In this document: piece by piece, positions 1-11,437 of the stretch
Layout: every line of letters begins with the position of its first letter
Position numbering within the stretch: position 1 is the stretch's first letter
From: Oscheius dolichura
Lineage: Eukaryota > Nematoda > Chromadorea > Rhabditida > Rhabditidae
DNA: 64,000 nt
NCBI GenBank assembly: GCA_932521035.1
Contig: OW051497.1
Location: 1,364,001 to 1,428,000 of the forward strand
Reading direction: 5' to 3'
Notes under the pieces: generated by a model
Databases searched by the model: none
Seen by the model: the letters and a program-made list of their open reading frames with translations, nothing else
Told to the model about the DNA's origin: nothing
Made by a program: the position numbers and the translations under genes

Positions 1-49
1 TTCGCGAGCAGAGGATTGGCAAGGTTCACCTATTATTGGGCTAATCTAG

Positions 50-309
50 CTAAATAAGACCGACCTTGAAGTTCTGGTTAACGAAGGCCGTATTGAGGCA
101 GGCTTCCCAACAGAAGTACTGGTCATTTGGAGCAACACCGGTTGTGGCGAAATCATTGGCTCCGTCAACTACGCAAGATGACCAAGTACCGGACTCATGT
201 CTACAGACTGAAAATTCTATTTTTATACCCAGTGGGGTGATTCCAACTTACAGTCGGAGAGAACCACGGCTGCGCAGATGCTCCCCAAAATGACGGCTGT
301 CTTCAGCAT
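50..309 (-). CDS. small secreted cysteine-containing protein A (two exons)
   Basis: Exon 1 is 252-309 and exon 2 is 50-207, separated by a 44-nt GT-AG intron ending in ttttcag. Splicing leaves a 71-aa product. The first ~18 residues (start MLKTAVILGSICAAVVLS) form a clear signal peptide. The mature part contains the motif TTGVAPNDQYFCW followed by FVNQNFKV. A paralogue at 6119-6429 shares the same exon plan and the motif TTGxAPNxQYFCW, so I trust this minus-strand model over plus-strand readings of the same bases. The function is unknown; a secreted cuticle, mucus or effector-like protein is possible. I do not recognise a named domain. Confidence 0.72.
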
Positions 310-884
310 CACTAAAAAAGGACTTTAATCATTTTGTATTAAGTATCTTAATGAGAAAAGAAAACCACGAAGTTTCGTTGAACCGGGCGAAGCAACAAAA
401 TGGAAGCAGCTCTCCTTATCTCAAAAAGTACAGCTTCTTCATCGTAGGGATGACAAGGGAGCAGAAAAGCCGATCGACTTTTTGTAGCTGATAAAAAGTA
501 AGGGTATTTAGATTAGGATCCGATGATGTGGACACATAAAAGCTCAAATTTTACTGATATAGAGCAAGCTAGAAGCAGCCACAAGATCAAGCTGGAGATT
601 ATTACCGTTTAACCGCCAACGGGGCACTGTTAGTTTGCTCTAGATCGGTGGCTTGCCTGTTTTCTTGGATTCGTGGCATCATATTTCACTTTTAATCGCA
701 TTAGTTTTTATCGGTTACTCGCTGATCGGATTAGCTGCTCCCTTGTAAGCATTACCATTGATGATGGGGCTCTACTTCTCGAGATAACGGAGGTACTGCC
801 CTCTCTTTTTGTTGCTTCTTCTTGCCCTCAGTACAGGGTCTTTCTCTATTCCGTTTTACCTTAAAAAGTTGTATACTTTCAGGT
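310..884. other. intergenic, no gene recognised
   Basis: Nothing codes convincingly here. A splice-acceptor-like ttcag sits two bases before the ATG of the next gene, so a 5' non-coding exon or a trans-splice acceptor may lie immediately upstream of 885. Confidence 0.4.
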
Positions 885-1761
885 ATGAGACAATTTATCA
901 TTGGTGCAATCCTGATCGCAATTGCTGCGGCTCAGTCCGATGGACAGGGAGGGTGGTGTAAGTCTAACCCACTGCTTCTTTCTCATATCATTTTCAGTCT
1001 GCAACTATACTGCCCGTGGAGACGAAGTCGTGGAGAACGCTGTCCCTATCTATGACTTCCGTACTTCAGGAAACAATGCCACACAGTAAGTTTAGTCAGC
1101 GAGAATATTCCCGGCAAAACTCAAAGGGGGCCCTCCAGATTCCAGCTTATAATCCATCAGCTTAGCACACTTTATAGAAAAAACTGGTGTATTGCCTACT
1201 GTGCTGACCGAACTTCTCTCAAGGGTACCGTCCGCTTCGAACCGTACAAAAAAACTATGGGTAAACTGCGTTACTTCCACAGTTTTCAAACCCGGCACAG
1301 CTAACGAAAACTGTTTGAATTTCAGTTCCATCCCGTTTCACAAGGCTTGTTGATCTCTATAAAGGCGGTCGTACAGCCTACAAATCTGTGAAAGGCGCTG
1401 CTCTCCAGAAGCTGGACAACCAAGACGAATTCTGCCCTGATCAGACTGTTTCGTCTACAATTGATGCCGTCTTTAGTAAATACAACAATATCGACGATTA
1501 TGCACAACAACTGGCATACTATGTCAACAGGCCACAATGGGCATTCTTGGTCTATGAGGTTAGATTTTATAGAACACGGGTCTACTCTTTCAGCTGGTCC
1601 CCGACGCTTCTGGTCTCATCTCGACCGAAAACGCTCCTGAAGACGAAAACTTCTGTATGAAGACTGTGGAAAAGGTGAATTCACCCTCAAAATAGATTAT
1701 GTTACTCGGTATTCAGGGAGAAGATATGTTCCAGGTCTTCTCTGGTTACGTAGCAAACTAA
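885..1761 (+). CDS. secreted protein, 220 aa, six exons, family not recognised
   Basis: Exons 885-957, 998-1085, 1139-1281, 1326-1558, 1594-1674 and 1717-1761 join in phase to one uninterrupted frame of 221 codons. Every intron is GT-AG and 35-53 nt long, most ending in a pyrimidine-cag acceptor. The protein opens with a signal peptide (MRQFIIGAILIAIAAAQSDG) and then shows NYTARGDEVV, TVRFEPYKKTMGKLRYFH, RLVDLYKGGRTAYKSV and DEFCPDQTVSS, ending in FSGYVAN. It has several cysteines and N-glycosylation sequons, as expected of an extracellular protein. All phases agree, so this is very likely a functional gene. I do not recognise the family and assign no function. The ATG follows an acceptor-like ttcag at 878-882, which may be a trans-splice site or the end of a 5' UTR intron. 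Confidence 0.85.
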
Positions 1762-2750
1762 GACGGTGAGAATGGCAAAGGGATAATAAATATCATTTGC
1801 TTATTTCAAGACACAGCAATTTAACTGATAGTTTTGGGATCAAAACTGGTCTGACATTGACTCATGAGCGATTAATTAGGGATACTGTAATGAGGTCCTA
1901 TTTATTAGGAGCAATAGGACAAAAACAAAGTCGAAACGAAGATATTCTTTATGGTACACATGCTCTTGATCTTGAAACGGCAAACAACCCCGAGGCATCT
2001 AAACAATACCTTCGGCTTATGTCAATGATACGAATGGATTACCTCATAATGATGGGAACGGTGTACAGCCAGATATTTATGTTGTAGTCAAGCCGAAGTA
2101 GTACCAACTGAGCTTATCATGCTGACTTCGTCTAAAAATCTTGTTTTCTCAAATTTGCAAGGATTCTCACGGCCGTTTTGGACGATTATGAAGTCAAAAG
2201 ACATAAGACGGGAGCACTTTTTGCCCTGCAGGAGAATGAAGTCGAACAGATCAGATGGTAGCAGTAATCTAATCGCCAATTAATCTTAGCAAATAGCTTT
2301 ATCATTCACATATTAGTTTCGTCTAAATACCTTGCTTTTCCAATTCACAAGAGATCTTACCCTTCTATTGCCAAATAATGTAGTCCATTGAGAAGAACTA
2401 GAACAAGGGCAGCGGCCAGTAGATGAGACCATTAGCGAAATTACTAGACTTAGAGACGAATACATGCTCTTTTGCATGTACCCTCAGGGGTAGCCAATAT
2501 ATGATGAATGGAGGTAAAATATAACCGTAGACATCGTTTCAGTGATTCGTTAAACCGAGGTCAATCCTTTTCCTGCATTTGAAAGCTGTTTCGTGCCCCC
2601 CATTGCCATGCATCTTTTGTGCATCCAGCTTAACTAAAAAAGAAGGGTATTCATCAAGAATACTAAGGAAACTACCCTGTTACCGATACGGCTTGTGGTA
2701 CGTGTCCAATTCGAAAAACCCTGGGACTGCTTGACATTTGCCTCCAGTAA
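1762..2750. other. non-coding stretch with a weak duplicated segment
   Basis: No supported gene. A short segment beginning cgtctaaa is repeated in degenerate form at about 2125-2170 and 2318-2370, roughly 195 bp apart. Open frames here are short and show no introns, motifs or signal peptides. Confidence 0.35.
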
Positions 2751-4760
2751 CTACTAATTTTGATCGAGAAAAAAGATCTTGATGTATGCAAGACCCTGAA
2801 TGAAGGTGATACATGTTGTGCAATTGGTTAAGGATAATAGAGGAAAACACATTTGTACACAAAACTCTTTTAGAGAGGTTCTGAAAACATGGAGAAGGGA
2901 GGGGGAAGCGGAGGTGAAAGAGACAATGTGACTCGTAGTACTACACGCCTCTCACGGGCAGCTGGCGAAGAAGAAACACATCTATTTGATGACGAAAAAA
3001 CTGGCTGGATAAATGGCAGCCCATGTTACGAGGCGCAGTGAGTTTGTGAGAGCAAACGTTCTCCTTGAAAGAAGGAGAACTTGAGGGAAACCAACAAAAA
3101 AGATTCCCTTATACTGGAAAACAGAAAAGGGAGAGGTTCTTTGTTATTTTAGACGGAACTGACGGCTTAACTGTAACAGCAAACAATCCATTTCAAAGAA
3201 GAAACGGCCGATTGCCAATCTAATCTAATGACTAACGCGGAACCACCAAGAAATACAATGGTGTTTGCCGAAACGGCTCAATTGTGAGAAACCCTGGGAC
3301 TGCCTGGCAAGCGACCCTGCAAGCTATGCAACCTGCTATTACTTGAAATTCACTTTTATATCCTTAACTCAGACAACAATCTTAATTAATACAAGCCTTT
3401 TATTTACAGAAGCGAGGCGAAGTTAGTGATAGCCATTAATAATATTTACAAGCCCATTGTGGAGAACACTTTTTCCAACAAGTGTATATCTCTGGTCTGA
3501 GGACCTGATATGGGAGCATGGATCCGAAATGACTTCGTATTATAAATCCATGTTTAGGTTCGTATAGAAACATTTTGGAAATTCTGCAAACGACGTCAAG
3601 TCGTATACGTTGTTCACTCTGAAAAGGATGTCTCATCAATTTACGGAAAGTTTCATCATAACTTACTCGATCTCAAGCACTGGATCATGGCGACTAAAGC
3701 TTTTCTAAAAGCTCTCGACCAGAATGTGTAGAAGGCTAGGTTTACGAAAGTTAAACTCTGCAAATGAGAAAAATATGGTAGGGGGCAATATTTTAAAGCG
3801 CACTCGAAAGCCTGATCACATCGAGTGGTGCACAGGCTTCCGATTAAAACAGAATTCCCAGAGATGACTCCGAAAGCGTGGTCAAAAGCTGAAAATGGAT
3901 CTGAATCTTTATTATATTAAGATCTATTTAAAGAAGACTCACTCTTGGTAAAGCAAACTTCCACAAGTCGAGTCAGGCAGTCAAATATATTATCCAAAGC
4001 TCAGAAAGAAAGACATTGTTAGCACGAGTTCTAAAAAACACTGAGATTATTACTAAGTAGCGTCGCAACAGGGACTGAGCTGAATATGGGAGTCCCTGTA
4101 GAGAAATAGCATCACTAAAGCATCAGAGTAAAGAAATTACCTCCATTCTGCGGGACGAAGTGTAATTCTAGATTTCCCAGCCTTCCATTTCGCTAATATT
4201 ACTTTTAACTGGGCAGTCCCACTGGTTTTGACAATGAAATAACGATCTTGATGTATGTAAGATCCTGAAAAAGGAATGTAAAGATTAAACACTTGGTTAA
4301 GAATCACAGAGAAAGACAGTTTTCTACACAGAACGTTAGCTCATAAATGAAGAAAGGGAGAAGGAAGGAGACGCGGGAGAACAGGGGAAGTGTCTTGTAA
4401 TACAGCAGGTCTCTTCGTTATTTAACGAAAGGACAGCTGGGAGGAAGGGAACACATCTGTTGAAGGCGAAAAAAGTGGTTAGATAAAGGCTAGCCGAATG
4501 CCCCGCTGCATGGCATGTTTCCTGAAAAAGGGAGATAGTAATTGTGCTATTGGCTAAGGACAACAGAAGAAGACAGTGTCGTTCACAGAATTTGTTTAGA
4601 CAGGACTGAATAGGATAACAAATTTGAAGAGAAAGAGAGAGGCTCGTACTGCACGGAGGGAAAATGGGCACATCTGCTGAAGAAAAAAAGGCGGTCAGAA
4701 AAGCAGAAATGTCTTGCAATATAACTGGTTCGCTGAGAGCTTTTGTGAAGAACAGGAAGG
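2750..4760. repeat. three diverged copies of a ~300-bp local repeat
   Basis: Similar segments start near 2760, 4220 and 4530. Each has the order gatcttgatgtatg (or a diverged form), a 'ggttaag ... cacagaa' block, then an A/G-rich block with 'acatctgctgaagaa'-like sequence. They are too diverged to be recent. They may be a decayed gene family or an old element. Phrases such as aaaccctgggactgc also recur at about 2716 and 3291. No intact coding frame is supported. Confidence 0.45.
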
Positions 4761-4839
4761 AGAAGAATTTCTATCCTGATGATTGGAAAGAGCGACGAAT
4801 ATTACTGTTTTGCTTTAGTTTATGGTAAAAATGGGAACA

Positions 4840-5470
4840 ACCAAAGGAAAGATGGCGCGTTGCTGATTAATACGGAACAACTGATGTGCACAATAATCGC
4901 GAAGCTTGGTGGCTGTCGACCCGGCCCACGGGATTGCTTTCCATTTCCAATGAAACCACGAATTTGGGGAGAAAGGATGGGTTCTTGAAGAAAAGGGATG
5001 AATAATTTGTCAAACGGCCAATTCCGTTTGTGAACAGCCGGCAAATGCCTGCCATCTGAGAAATTCTCAGGATCAAGGAGTTTCTTCAACATACTGTAAA
5101 CGAAACGGTTGATGGAGAGCGAAGGGACTCAATTTCATGCAAATGCAACAATTTTTATTCGATATTATTTTAGCAGTCGCAGAAACGGGAACAATCAAAG
5201 TAGAGCAGGCCTGTTACTAATCTACTGACTAATACTGGACAAATAATGGGCACAAAAGATCGCGAAGCTTAGTGCCTGCAGGCATGGCCCATTAGTATGC
5301 GTCCAACCCTCCAAAAAGCCAGGGATTGCACATTTGAAATTAAACCACGAAGGTGGATAGAAAGGGCGGATAGAATCTTACGAGCCTTCCGATTCCCTTT
5401 GTGAACGATCGGCAAATGTCTGCCATATGGGAAGCTCTCGGGATCTCAAGGATTGCTTGTAGGCTAACGT
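4840..5470. repeat. tandem degenerate duplication, unit about 320 bp
   Basis: Segment 4840-5090 is similar to 5165-5465. Both contain atcgcgaagctt, a run resembling 'gggattgc ... aaaccacga', and a 3' part resembling 'ggcaaatg(c/t)ctgccat'. Both copies have indels and no shared open frame, so I treat them as decayed duplicates with no assigned function. Confidence 0.5.
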
Positions 5471-6118
5471 GTAGAAATTGCTGTCAAGGTATGGGCAATT
5501 CGAATACAGCAATTCGAATACAAGAATTGCTCAGTTAAACCTTTTATTCGTTGGACTTTAAATTCTCTCATTTCACCCAGACGAAATATAATGGTATGCT
5601 GCCTTAGGACATATCAACGGCAGATACAATAATTACGAAGACGTCGTTGATAGTCGGAGTATAACGGGCGAAATATAGGCAATAGTTCATATCCTAAAAA
5701 TGGGATTTAGAAAAAAGAAATGAAACAGTACCGTAAAACCGTCGAGAGAAACGGCTCCCGGAGTCTCATCAAGATGAAGACCAACAGCATTGTATACCCA
5801 GTTAGGACGGGCAATTGTATACTGTAGAGAACGGGCAACCGCCTAAATTGAACAATATGAAAAGAGGATAGAGAGAATGTTTACGACAGCAGTATAATTG
5901 GTCGCTCTGTGCAGAGCAAGCTGAACCTCAGCTCGGAGAACAGAGTCCGGGCAAGAAATATCGTTACTGTCGATAGATGCTAAAAGATTTGGTTCATCTA
6001 AAGTATGACTCACTCGGAATCTTATCACGAAGCTCTTCGGCGGTTATTTGAACACGAAAGGTCTTGATATTTTGAGAGTCCGCCAATTTCACCTGCAAGC
6101 GCTTTTTTCAACTATTCT

Positions 6119-6429
6119 TCATTTTGTCCAGACCCTGATTGTCTGGTTAACGATCCCAGTATGTAGTGGATTCGAAGCCGAGAATTGTGGGTCCCAACAG
6201 AAGTATTGGGGATTTGGAGCCGCTCCGGTAGTAGTGGCGTCATTAGTTCCACTAATACCCGTTTTTGTCCACGTCCCGGGACTTTTTCTTTTTCCACAGT
6301 CGGCTGACCCTTAATTTGGCTATGAACCTAAGCATCTTTTGCAATTCAGAGTGAGCTCAAACACTCTAACTTACACTCGGCCAGAACCACAGCGGCACAG
6401 ACGATCCCAAAAACGGTTGATTTCAGCAT
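6119..6429 (-). CDS. small secreted cysteine-containing protein B (two exons)
   Basis: Exon 1 is 6375-6429 and exon 2 is 6119-6303, with a 71-nt GT-AG intron, giving 79 aa. It starts MLKSTVFGIVCAAVVLAE, a clear signal peptide, and contains TTTGAAPNPQYFCW and GIVNQTIRVW near the C-terminus. It is a paralogue of the gene at 50-309: same exon boundary, same signal-peptide style, same core motif. The two lie about 6 kb apart on the same strand with the 885-1761 gene between them. The role is unknown beyond likely secretion. Confidence 0.75.
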
Positions 6430-6823
6430 TTTGAGAAAATCCTTTTTCTTGATGGTTCCCGAGCCAAAGGAAACTAATCAAGTAGAGCAAAGCAGGAAAA
6501 TGGGGAAAGACATTGTTATCTTGGGAAATAAAATTCTATAAGCTCAGGCGGCCGCTTTATGGGAACATAAAAGAAACAGTCAACGTTTCGCTGACAGAAA
6601 CGTAGCTGGTTTAGATTAGAAAGTCAGGGAGAAAATGTAGAAGGCAAACGGGCTTCGTCAATAAAACCTAAGACGGCTTATTGGAACGTAAACAGCGTTC
6701 AACCTTTATTTGTTTCCAAAAATGACAAAAGAAAATGCTTTAGACGAATTGGATAGTACCTGACATCACTTGAAGCCTAAAGTTTGGTTGCTTGGATCTT
6801 TCGCTAACTTTACCGGATGTTCT

Positions 6824-7148
6824 CTATTTGATAGGTAATGTTTGCCCACAGTTGCCCATCTCAGCAGAGATGCAGATGAGCCATACGGCATCGAAATATG
6901 TCCCTAAACGTTCAGTCTTTTTTTTCGAGGGGAATTTCCGCCTGCGAAAGTCTTGAGCCTGTTTCATTACCTGGAGTACAGTCATTGCCAGAGCTCACAC
7001 CTTCACTACATAAAATGAACTTTTGGCAGTCGGCAGGATGTGGGAAGCAGGCAAGTTGATCATTAGGATATATTAGGGGAGGTCGAAAATACTTTCCCAC
7101 TCTCCATATCTCTGGACTGGACAGTCTCCAAACAGTTTTCTGCTCCAT
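6824..7148 (-). CDS. chitin-binding (CBM14/peritrophin-A) protein, 5' end unclear
   Basis: Two exons are supported: 6971-7148 (its 5' limit is uncertain) and 6824-6903, joined across a 67-nt GT-AG intron. The spliced product carries a type-2 chitin-binding module: CFPHPADCQKFILC, then DCTPGTYFDAVWLIC, then a final NC. This matches the usual six-cysteine spacing with the FPHP-DC-KFILC signature. No signal peptide is visible at the first available methionine, so an upstream exon probably exists. Proteins of this family bind chitin in extracellular matrices such as cuticle, eggshell or gut lining. The C6-like gene at 8352-9281 encodes a related but degenerate module. Confidence 0.7.
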
Positions 7149-7370
7149 GTAGCTGTCATCGAGAGATGCTCAAGGATAGCTTAACCGTCGCGAAAAGTCC
7201 ATTTGCCGAGTTTGGGTGAGGGTCGGAAGTTCACGCCAAAACCATTCTTCGAGGTTTTCGGTCATAAGACGCCCACTTCCAAATTTTCGATGTATGGGGG
7301 GCAAACATAACTTTTTCTGCTCTTTCTAACGGTACTCTCGGTTTTTCGGGAAATGGGTCCCGTCACGAAA

Positions 7371-7434
7371 TAGCTATGGCGCAGCAGGTAGGTGACGCGA
7401 CATGGATAGAGAGGTCAGGGGTTCGGATCCGGCG
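7371..7434 (+). other. tRNA-like sequence, probably SINE-derived
   Basis: A box A-like stretch (tagctatggcgcagcagg) is followed about 35 bp later by a box B-like ggttcggatcc. I could not pair a T stem or acceptor stem convincingly, and a T-rich stretch follows. It is more likely a tRNA-derived repeat or relic than a working tRNA gene. Confidence 0.25.
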
Positions 7435-7762
7435 AAATTCTCTTTTGCTTTTTTTCTTTCTGCGTTATTAGTATTATCTCTGCCTAGTACACTATATAAA
7501 CACTTTTTATCGGTACAAAAAGCAGTTTTTCCGGCTCTAAGGGGGGTATAGCAGTTTTTCCTCATAATTTACACTTTCTGGGCCATTCAACAGGGTTTTT
7601 GGCATTTTTTAAGCCAAATTATCTACATTTGATAGCGCTTCTTTTGCAGTATCACTGAACATGTGTGTGTTAGCTACCTCTTATAATAGTTACAGAAAAA
7701 AAAATTGAAGAAAAGTGAGCCGAATTAGCATATTGCGAGTCGTTTGCGCTTTTCGTCATTAT

Positions 7763-7995
7763 TTAAAGGGACTGTCAGGGACCTTTTTTTCCGGTAGCGG
7801 GTCCCGCAGCGACTGAACTAACTAGCGTCCTCCGCCTTTGGCGCGCTTTGGCGGAACAGGAATTTTTGAATTTTTTTTCGTTTTTGACATTTTCTGAACG
7901 TCTATGTTGACATATTCCGTAAAAATATTAGGAATTCGTGAAATTTTGATGGCGCACCTACCGTAACCAAACAAGGTTCCTGACAGTCCCTTTAA
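7763..7995. mobile_element. 225-bp MITE with TTAA target sites
   Basis: TTAA at 7763-7766 and 7992-7995 flanks an element whose ends are inverted: AGGGACTGTCAGG at the left and CCTGACAGTCCCT at the right. There is no coding capacity. TTAA targets are typical of piggyBac-type transposases, so a non-autonomous piggyBac-like element is the simplest call. A second copy lies at about 61445-61677 in the opposite orientation. Confidence 0.8.
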
Positions 7996-8351
7996 TTTTC
8001 ATTGTTTGTTGTATTGTATTGTATGTTTCTCTTGTTGTTCCATCTTTTCTATGTTGTTTTCTATTGTTTCTAAATAGTAATATATCATTTTTAGATGCAA
8101 GAATTATAAAATGGAGAAGTGGATTGAGCAGCAAGAGCTCTCCACAGGATATTTGTGAAGATCACAAGTAAGTTTATTTTCAATGGTTATCCTTTTGTTT
8201 AGATATTGTATGTATTATTATAAAGCTGTTTTACGGCTTTTATTGTGTTTTATATGTGGAATTTACCAAAATAGAGGCGAAGCTCTGCGCAAATTTTTTT
8301 TAGCGCGCAATTTTACCAACCAATCAAAGAGTCTTGAAACTGTCCAACATA

Positions 8352-9281
8352 TCAAAAGTTCCAAACTCGCTCTAATAAAGAGGTTAACTCAATACCATTA
8401 GGACAGTCGAGGACTGAAAGCAGTCGAGGACTAAGTTGGCTATCATAGCAGTAGATGTACTTTCGACAGTCGCCAGGATATGGGAAGGCGACAAACATCA
8501 TGTGAACTCTGTAAATGTAAACTAGGTGTATGTCAGTATTATAAAACACCCTAACAATTTGAAAGCAATTTAAATCTTGGCTATCACTAAACACACTAAA
8601 GGTAACTAAAAGCAAAAATTACCCGCGGGCTCCGGAGCCGCAGTCGTTGTCGTTGACGTCGAGGTGGGCTCTTGAGGCACTCTGTTGTTCTGGCAGCTGG
8701 CAAACGTGAAATAATACTTTTTAGAAGTGGACGGCGCTTCGAGCTCCCATCTTTAACGCGGGTTTTAGATAGCAAATACACCATCCTTTTCTTACGGCTG
8801 CATTTGACCACTCGTTCGATGAAGAATCCTGTGGAGATGGCCGTATTGTCATCAATGCCATTTCCCACGAAGAGGGTGTAGTTCTTGTTGTCGAAGGGAC
8901 AACGGATGACGGCTTGGAGACAATTCTTCTTGCTGCGGAGGTAAGTGATCTTGGCATCAACCAACGTGAGAATATTGCGGCTTCGGAAATTCTTCAGCTG
9001 CCTGCATTCTTTGCATTTGAGCTCTGGAAGACATTTAATTTGTTTGCTCACCTGTAAACTCACTCTTTTCGCCCGAATCGGAACGGAAATAGCTGTAACT
9101 GCTGCTGTGGCTGTGATAGTAGTGAGTGTATTGGACCCAGGGGATAAAGAGAGGAGAGGGATAAGAGGGAGGAGAAGCCGGGGTCAAAGGGTAGCCGGGA
9201 GGCCCAGAATACTGAGAAAAAAGCTCCTAGAATGCCGAAAACCAGAAGGAGCTTCATTTTCCGGAAAACTGACTTTCCCAC
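8352..9281 (-). CDS. C6-like domain plus Thr-rich linker plus degenerate CBM14-like tail
   Basis: Exons 9243-9281 (or starting at the ATG ending 9257), 9052-9211, 8782-9023, 8623-8743 and 8352-8506 join in phase. Introns are 31, 28, 38 and about 116 nt. The product has a Pro/Ser/Tyr/His-rich N-terminal part. A six-cysteine domain follows (CKEC, KKNC, VIRC, VVKC, FASC) with NYTLFVGNG between the fourth and fifth cysteines, resembling the nematode C6 domain. Then come a linker TSTSTTTTAAPEPA and FPYPGDCRKYIYC...LDCPNG, which resembles CBM14 but lacks its first cysteine. The first exon depends on a 31-nt intron. If that intron is retained, the N-terminus becomes a hydrophobic signal-like sequence (MKLLLVFGILGAFFSVF) but the frame then closes. 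The likely role is an extracellular matrix or mucin-like protein. Confidence 0.6.
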
Positions 9282-9835
9282 GCTTTGAAAGGGTGTAAAC
9301 GAATGTTTTGTCTGTAATCGTCATCTTCCGAATATGACTCGCGTTTCCCTGTCTTTCGGAAGATTATGGTTTGTACGTCGAACGACGAAAGAGGACAGCC
9401 TCCAGAAGTGGCGGATCTGAACAGGTTTTAGCACACCGGCGAAAAGAATTAACATTCTGAATTAATTGAAGCAAAGGTTCCTTTCGATTTTAAGCCATCG
9501 GTGTATATTGCTGACCCTCTTGCCACCGAAACCCGATGTCTAAAACTGTACAATTTACCAATTTATCATGTATTTTTCATTATGGTTTCAACAAAAACGA
9601 TTAAGAGCAACAGTTGCATTTAACAATCTTTTTAATAGGCTGCCAAGTATTTGCGGGCCAACACTGTCGTTGTCGTTCGAAGTAAAACATGGACGTAGCT
9701 ACGCTTACGCGGTCGTTTGAAATTCGGCAATGACAAAATCTCTTGTTTTGATCCGCTTTCTTCTTTTTACTTCACATGTGGCATCGCTTCTAAAAAAAAC
9801 TATTTCCTCTTTCCTTCATTACCAATTTTCAGCCA
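9282..9835. other. intergenic, no gene recognised
   Basis: Likely shared upstream region between the minus-strand C6-like gene and the plus-strand gene that follows. I see no RNA gene, repeat or supported frame here. Confidence 0.35.
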
Positions 9836-9937
9836 TGAACAATGGCCATCACGGATACGAAAGAGGTGGGCGTGGTCGAGGCGGGAACAATTCCCAGCGA
9901 GGAGATGATGGCAACAGAGGCGGTAGAGGATACTAAC
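9836..9937 (+). CDS. short Gly/Arg-rich open frame, possibly a first exon
   Basis: A 33-codon frame starts at the ATG at 9836, just after an acceptor-like ttttcag. It encodes an RGG-type low-complexity segment with YERGGRGRGGNNSQRG. It ends in TAA, so it is either a tiny protein or a first exon whose donor lies before the stop (a gtagagg donor-like site is inside it). RGG segments usually bind RNA. The link to the exons at 10520-11437 is unproven. Confidence 0.35.
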
Positions 9938-10519
9938 GGTAAACTATTGCATTTCATGAAAAAATTATCTTGTAGAGGTAAGCGCTGGGGACTTCAAGTA
10001 GAGTAAAACAGAGACGGGAGCTGTATTGTTTCCGATCCCATTTGTTTTCAATCTCAATTCCATTACGAAATAAAGTTGATCCACTAAAACATGGATAATT
10101 TTCAGTGCACCGGCAGAAGAAAAATCAGCAGGTATCGATGCTCGGAAGAATCAGGTCTCCCCTTGTAGAGGTCCTCCAATTTGGCACAATGCAAAGAGGT
10201 TTAAAAAATTTTGTAAGTTCGAAATCTAACAATTTTCAGACTTTCGAGTAGGCTGCCGGTTAACAGGTTGTAGTATAAATTGCCTTTCAGAGCGTCGCGG
10301 ATGGTTCGCCCTGGCCTCGACAGAACACATATGTAGGTTCTCGGGGTTCACTTGTTTCTTTAGATTTGTCTGCTCAGCTAGAGTAAAAGAGAGAGAACGA
10401 CCTAGATTTACAGGAATCTTGTTATTTCACATACAAGTCCAGACCCGTGGAGACGCCAACACGTGTCTTTCCGCCTCAGTATGTTTTACTCTTTTATATG
10501 AAAAATGACAACCGTTCAG

Positions 10520-11437
10520 GAGGAACAACAGACGAGAACGGAGTCCGTATACGCAAGAGGCCGCAATTCCCATGTTCGAAGAAAAGGAAGCAGCACGGAA
10601 CAAGAAAATTTGCATGGTGAAAATGATCTTTTTCCTTTGCCGTTTACACACACGACAATAAAAATAAGAAAAGCTGACTCGATCATTCAGTTCCAAAATG
10701 AACTTAAATTTAGGATCTGTTCAATATCATTTGCAGGGGTCCTTGCGGAAAAACTGGCGATCTCTTCAACTTTTATGAGAACACCATCTCTGAGAAGGTT
10801 CTTTCCAGTTATTTGGTGGTTTACAGCGGTTTTAAGGAAATTGAATACCGCTTGGAAAATCTGGAACAGATGTAGGAGTTTTTCCGTCAGCCTCCTCACG
10901 TATTCGAAGTGGATGACATTGAGGGGACTGTCTCCAACGTGAGATACGGATACCGGTAAGAATTATCACATATTTACACGGAAAATTCTAATTTAGAAGG
11001 GGTATGGTCCGCTTTTTATAGCTTTGCCACTACATTTTATATTCTAATCTGCCCGTTTTTGAGCATTTTGCTTCAGAATTTCCGCCCTACCAACATATGA
11101 GCCAAGTGCTGTCTGCATCAAGGACTATCTCTGGCGTGTCCCTATGGTTGCCCCTGCACAACTGCTGGATTTCCTGGAAAAGGAGCAGAACAAACACATC
11201 TTCGAAATGACCATTACTGGTGAGCTCTCTTTTCTTTTCTTTTTCTATTCTCTGATTTTAGACTCCTCCGACTCGTCTGACCGGGCTGAGAATGCCTTTG
11301 TTCGGATTAGAAAAGATACGCTGATTATTCCATCCCTCTGGGAAAGAATAATTCCCTTGAACAAGGAGATGGGCATTCTTCTCGAGACGGACTATGATGA
11401 AGACGAAGACACAGATGAGAATGTGGAAGAATGGTAA
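10520..11437 (+). pseudogene. multi-exon gene with acidic C-terminus and one in-frame stop
   Basis: Exons 10520-10616, 10737-10955, 11077-11219 and 11262-11437 join in consistent phase with GT-AG introns of 42-121 nt. The product has a basic stretch (RIRKRPQFPCSKKRKQ), then SSYLVVYSGFKEIEYRL, HVFEVDDIEGTVSNVRYGYR, YLWRVPMVAPAQLLDFLEK and a very acidic tail, DYDEDEDTDENVEEW. One in-frame TAG (10873-10875) interrupts exon 2 although the frame is sensible on both sides. A 19-nt intron would remove it but destroys the frame. It is either a recent pseudogene, a sequencing error or a readthrough case. I do not recognise the family. Confidence 0.5.

Noticed and set aside
4336-4719. 127-codon Ser/Phe/Cys-rich minus-strand frame
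   Set aside because: It spans two diverged repeat units, lacks a signal peptide or splice signals, and is not kept open in the related copy near 2760-3060.
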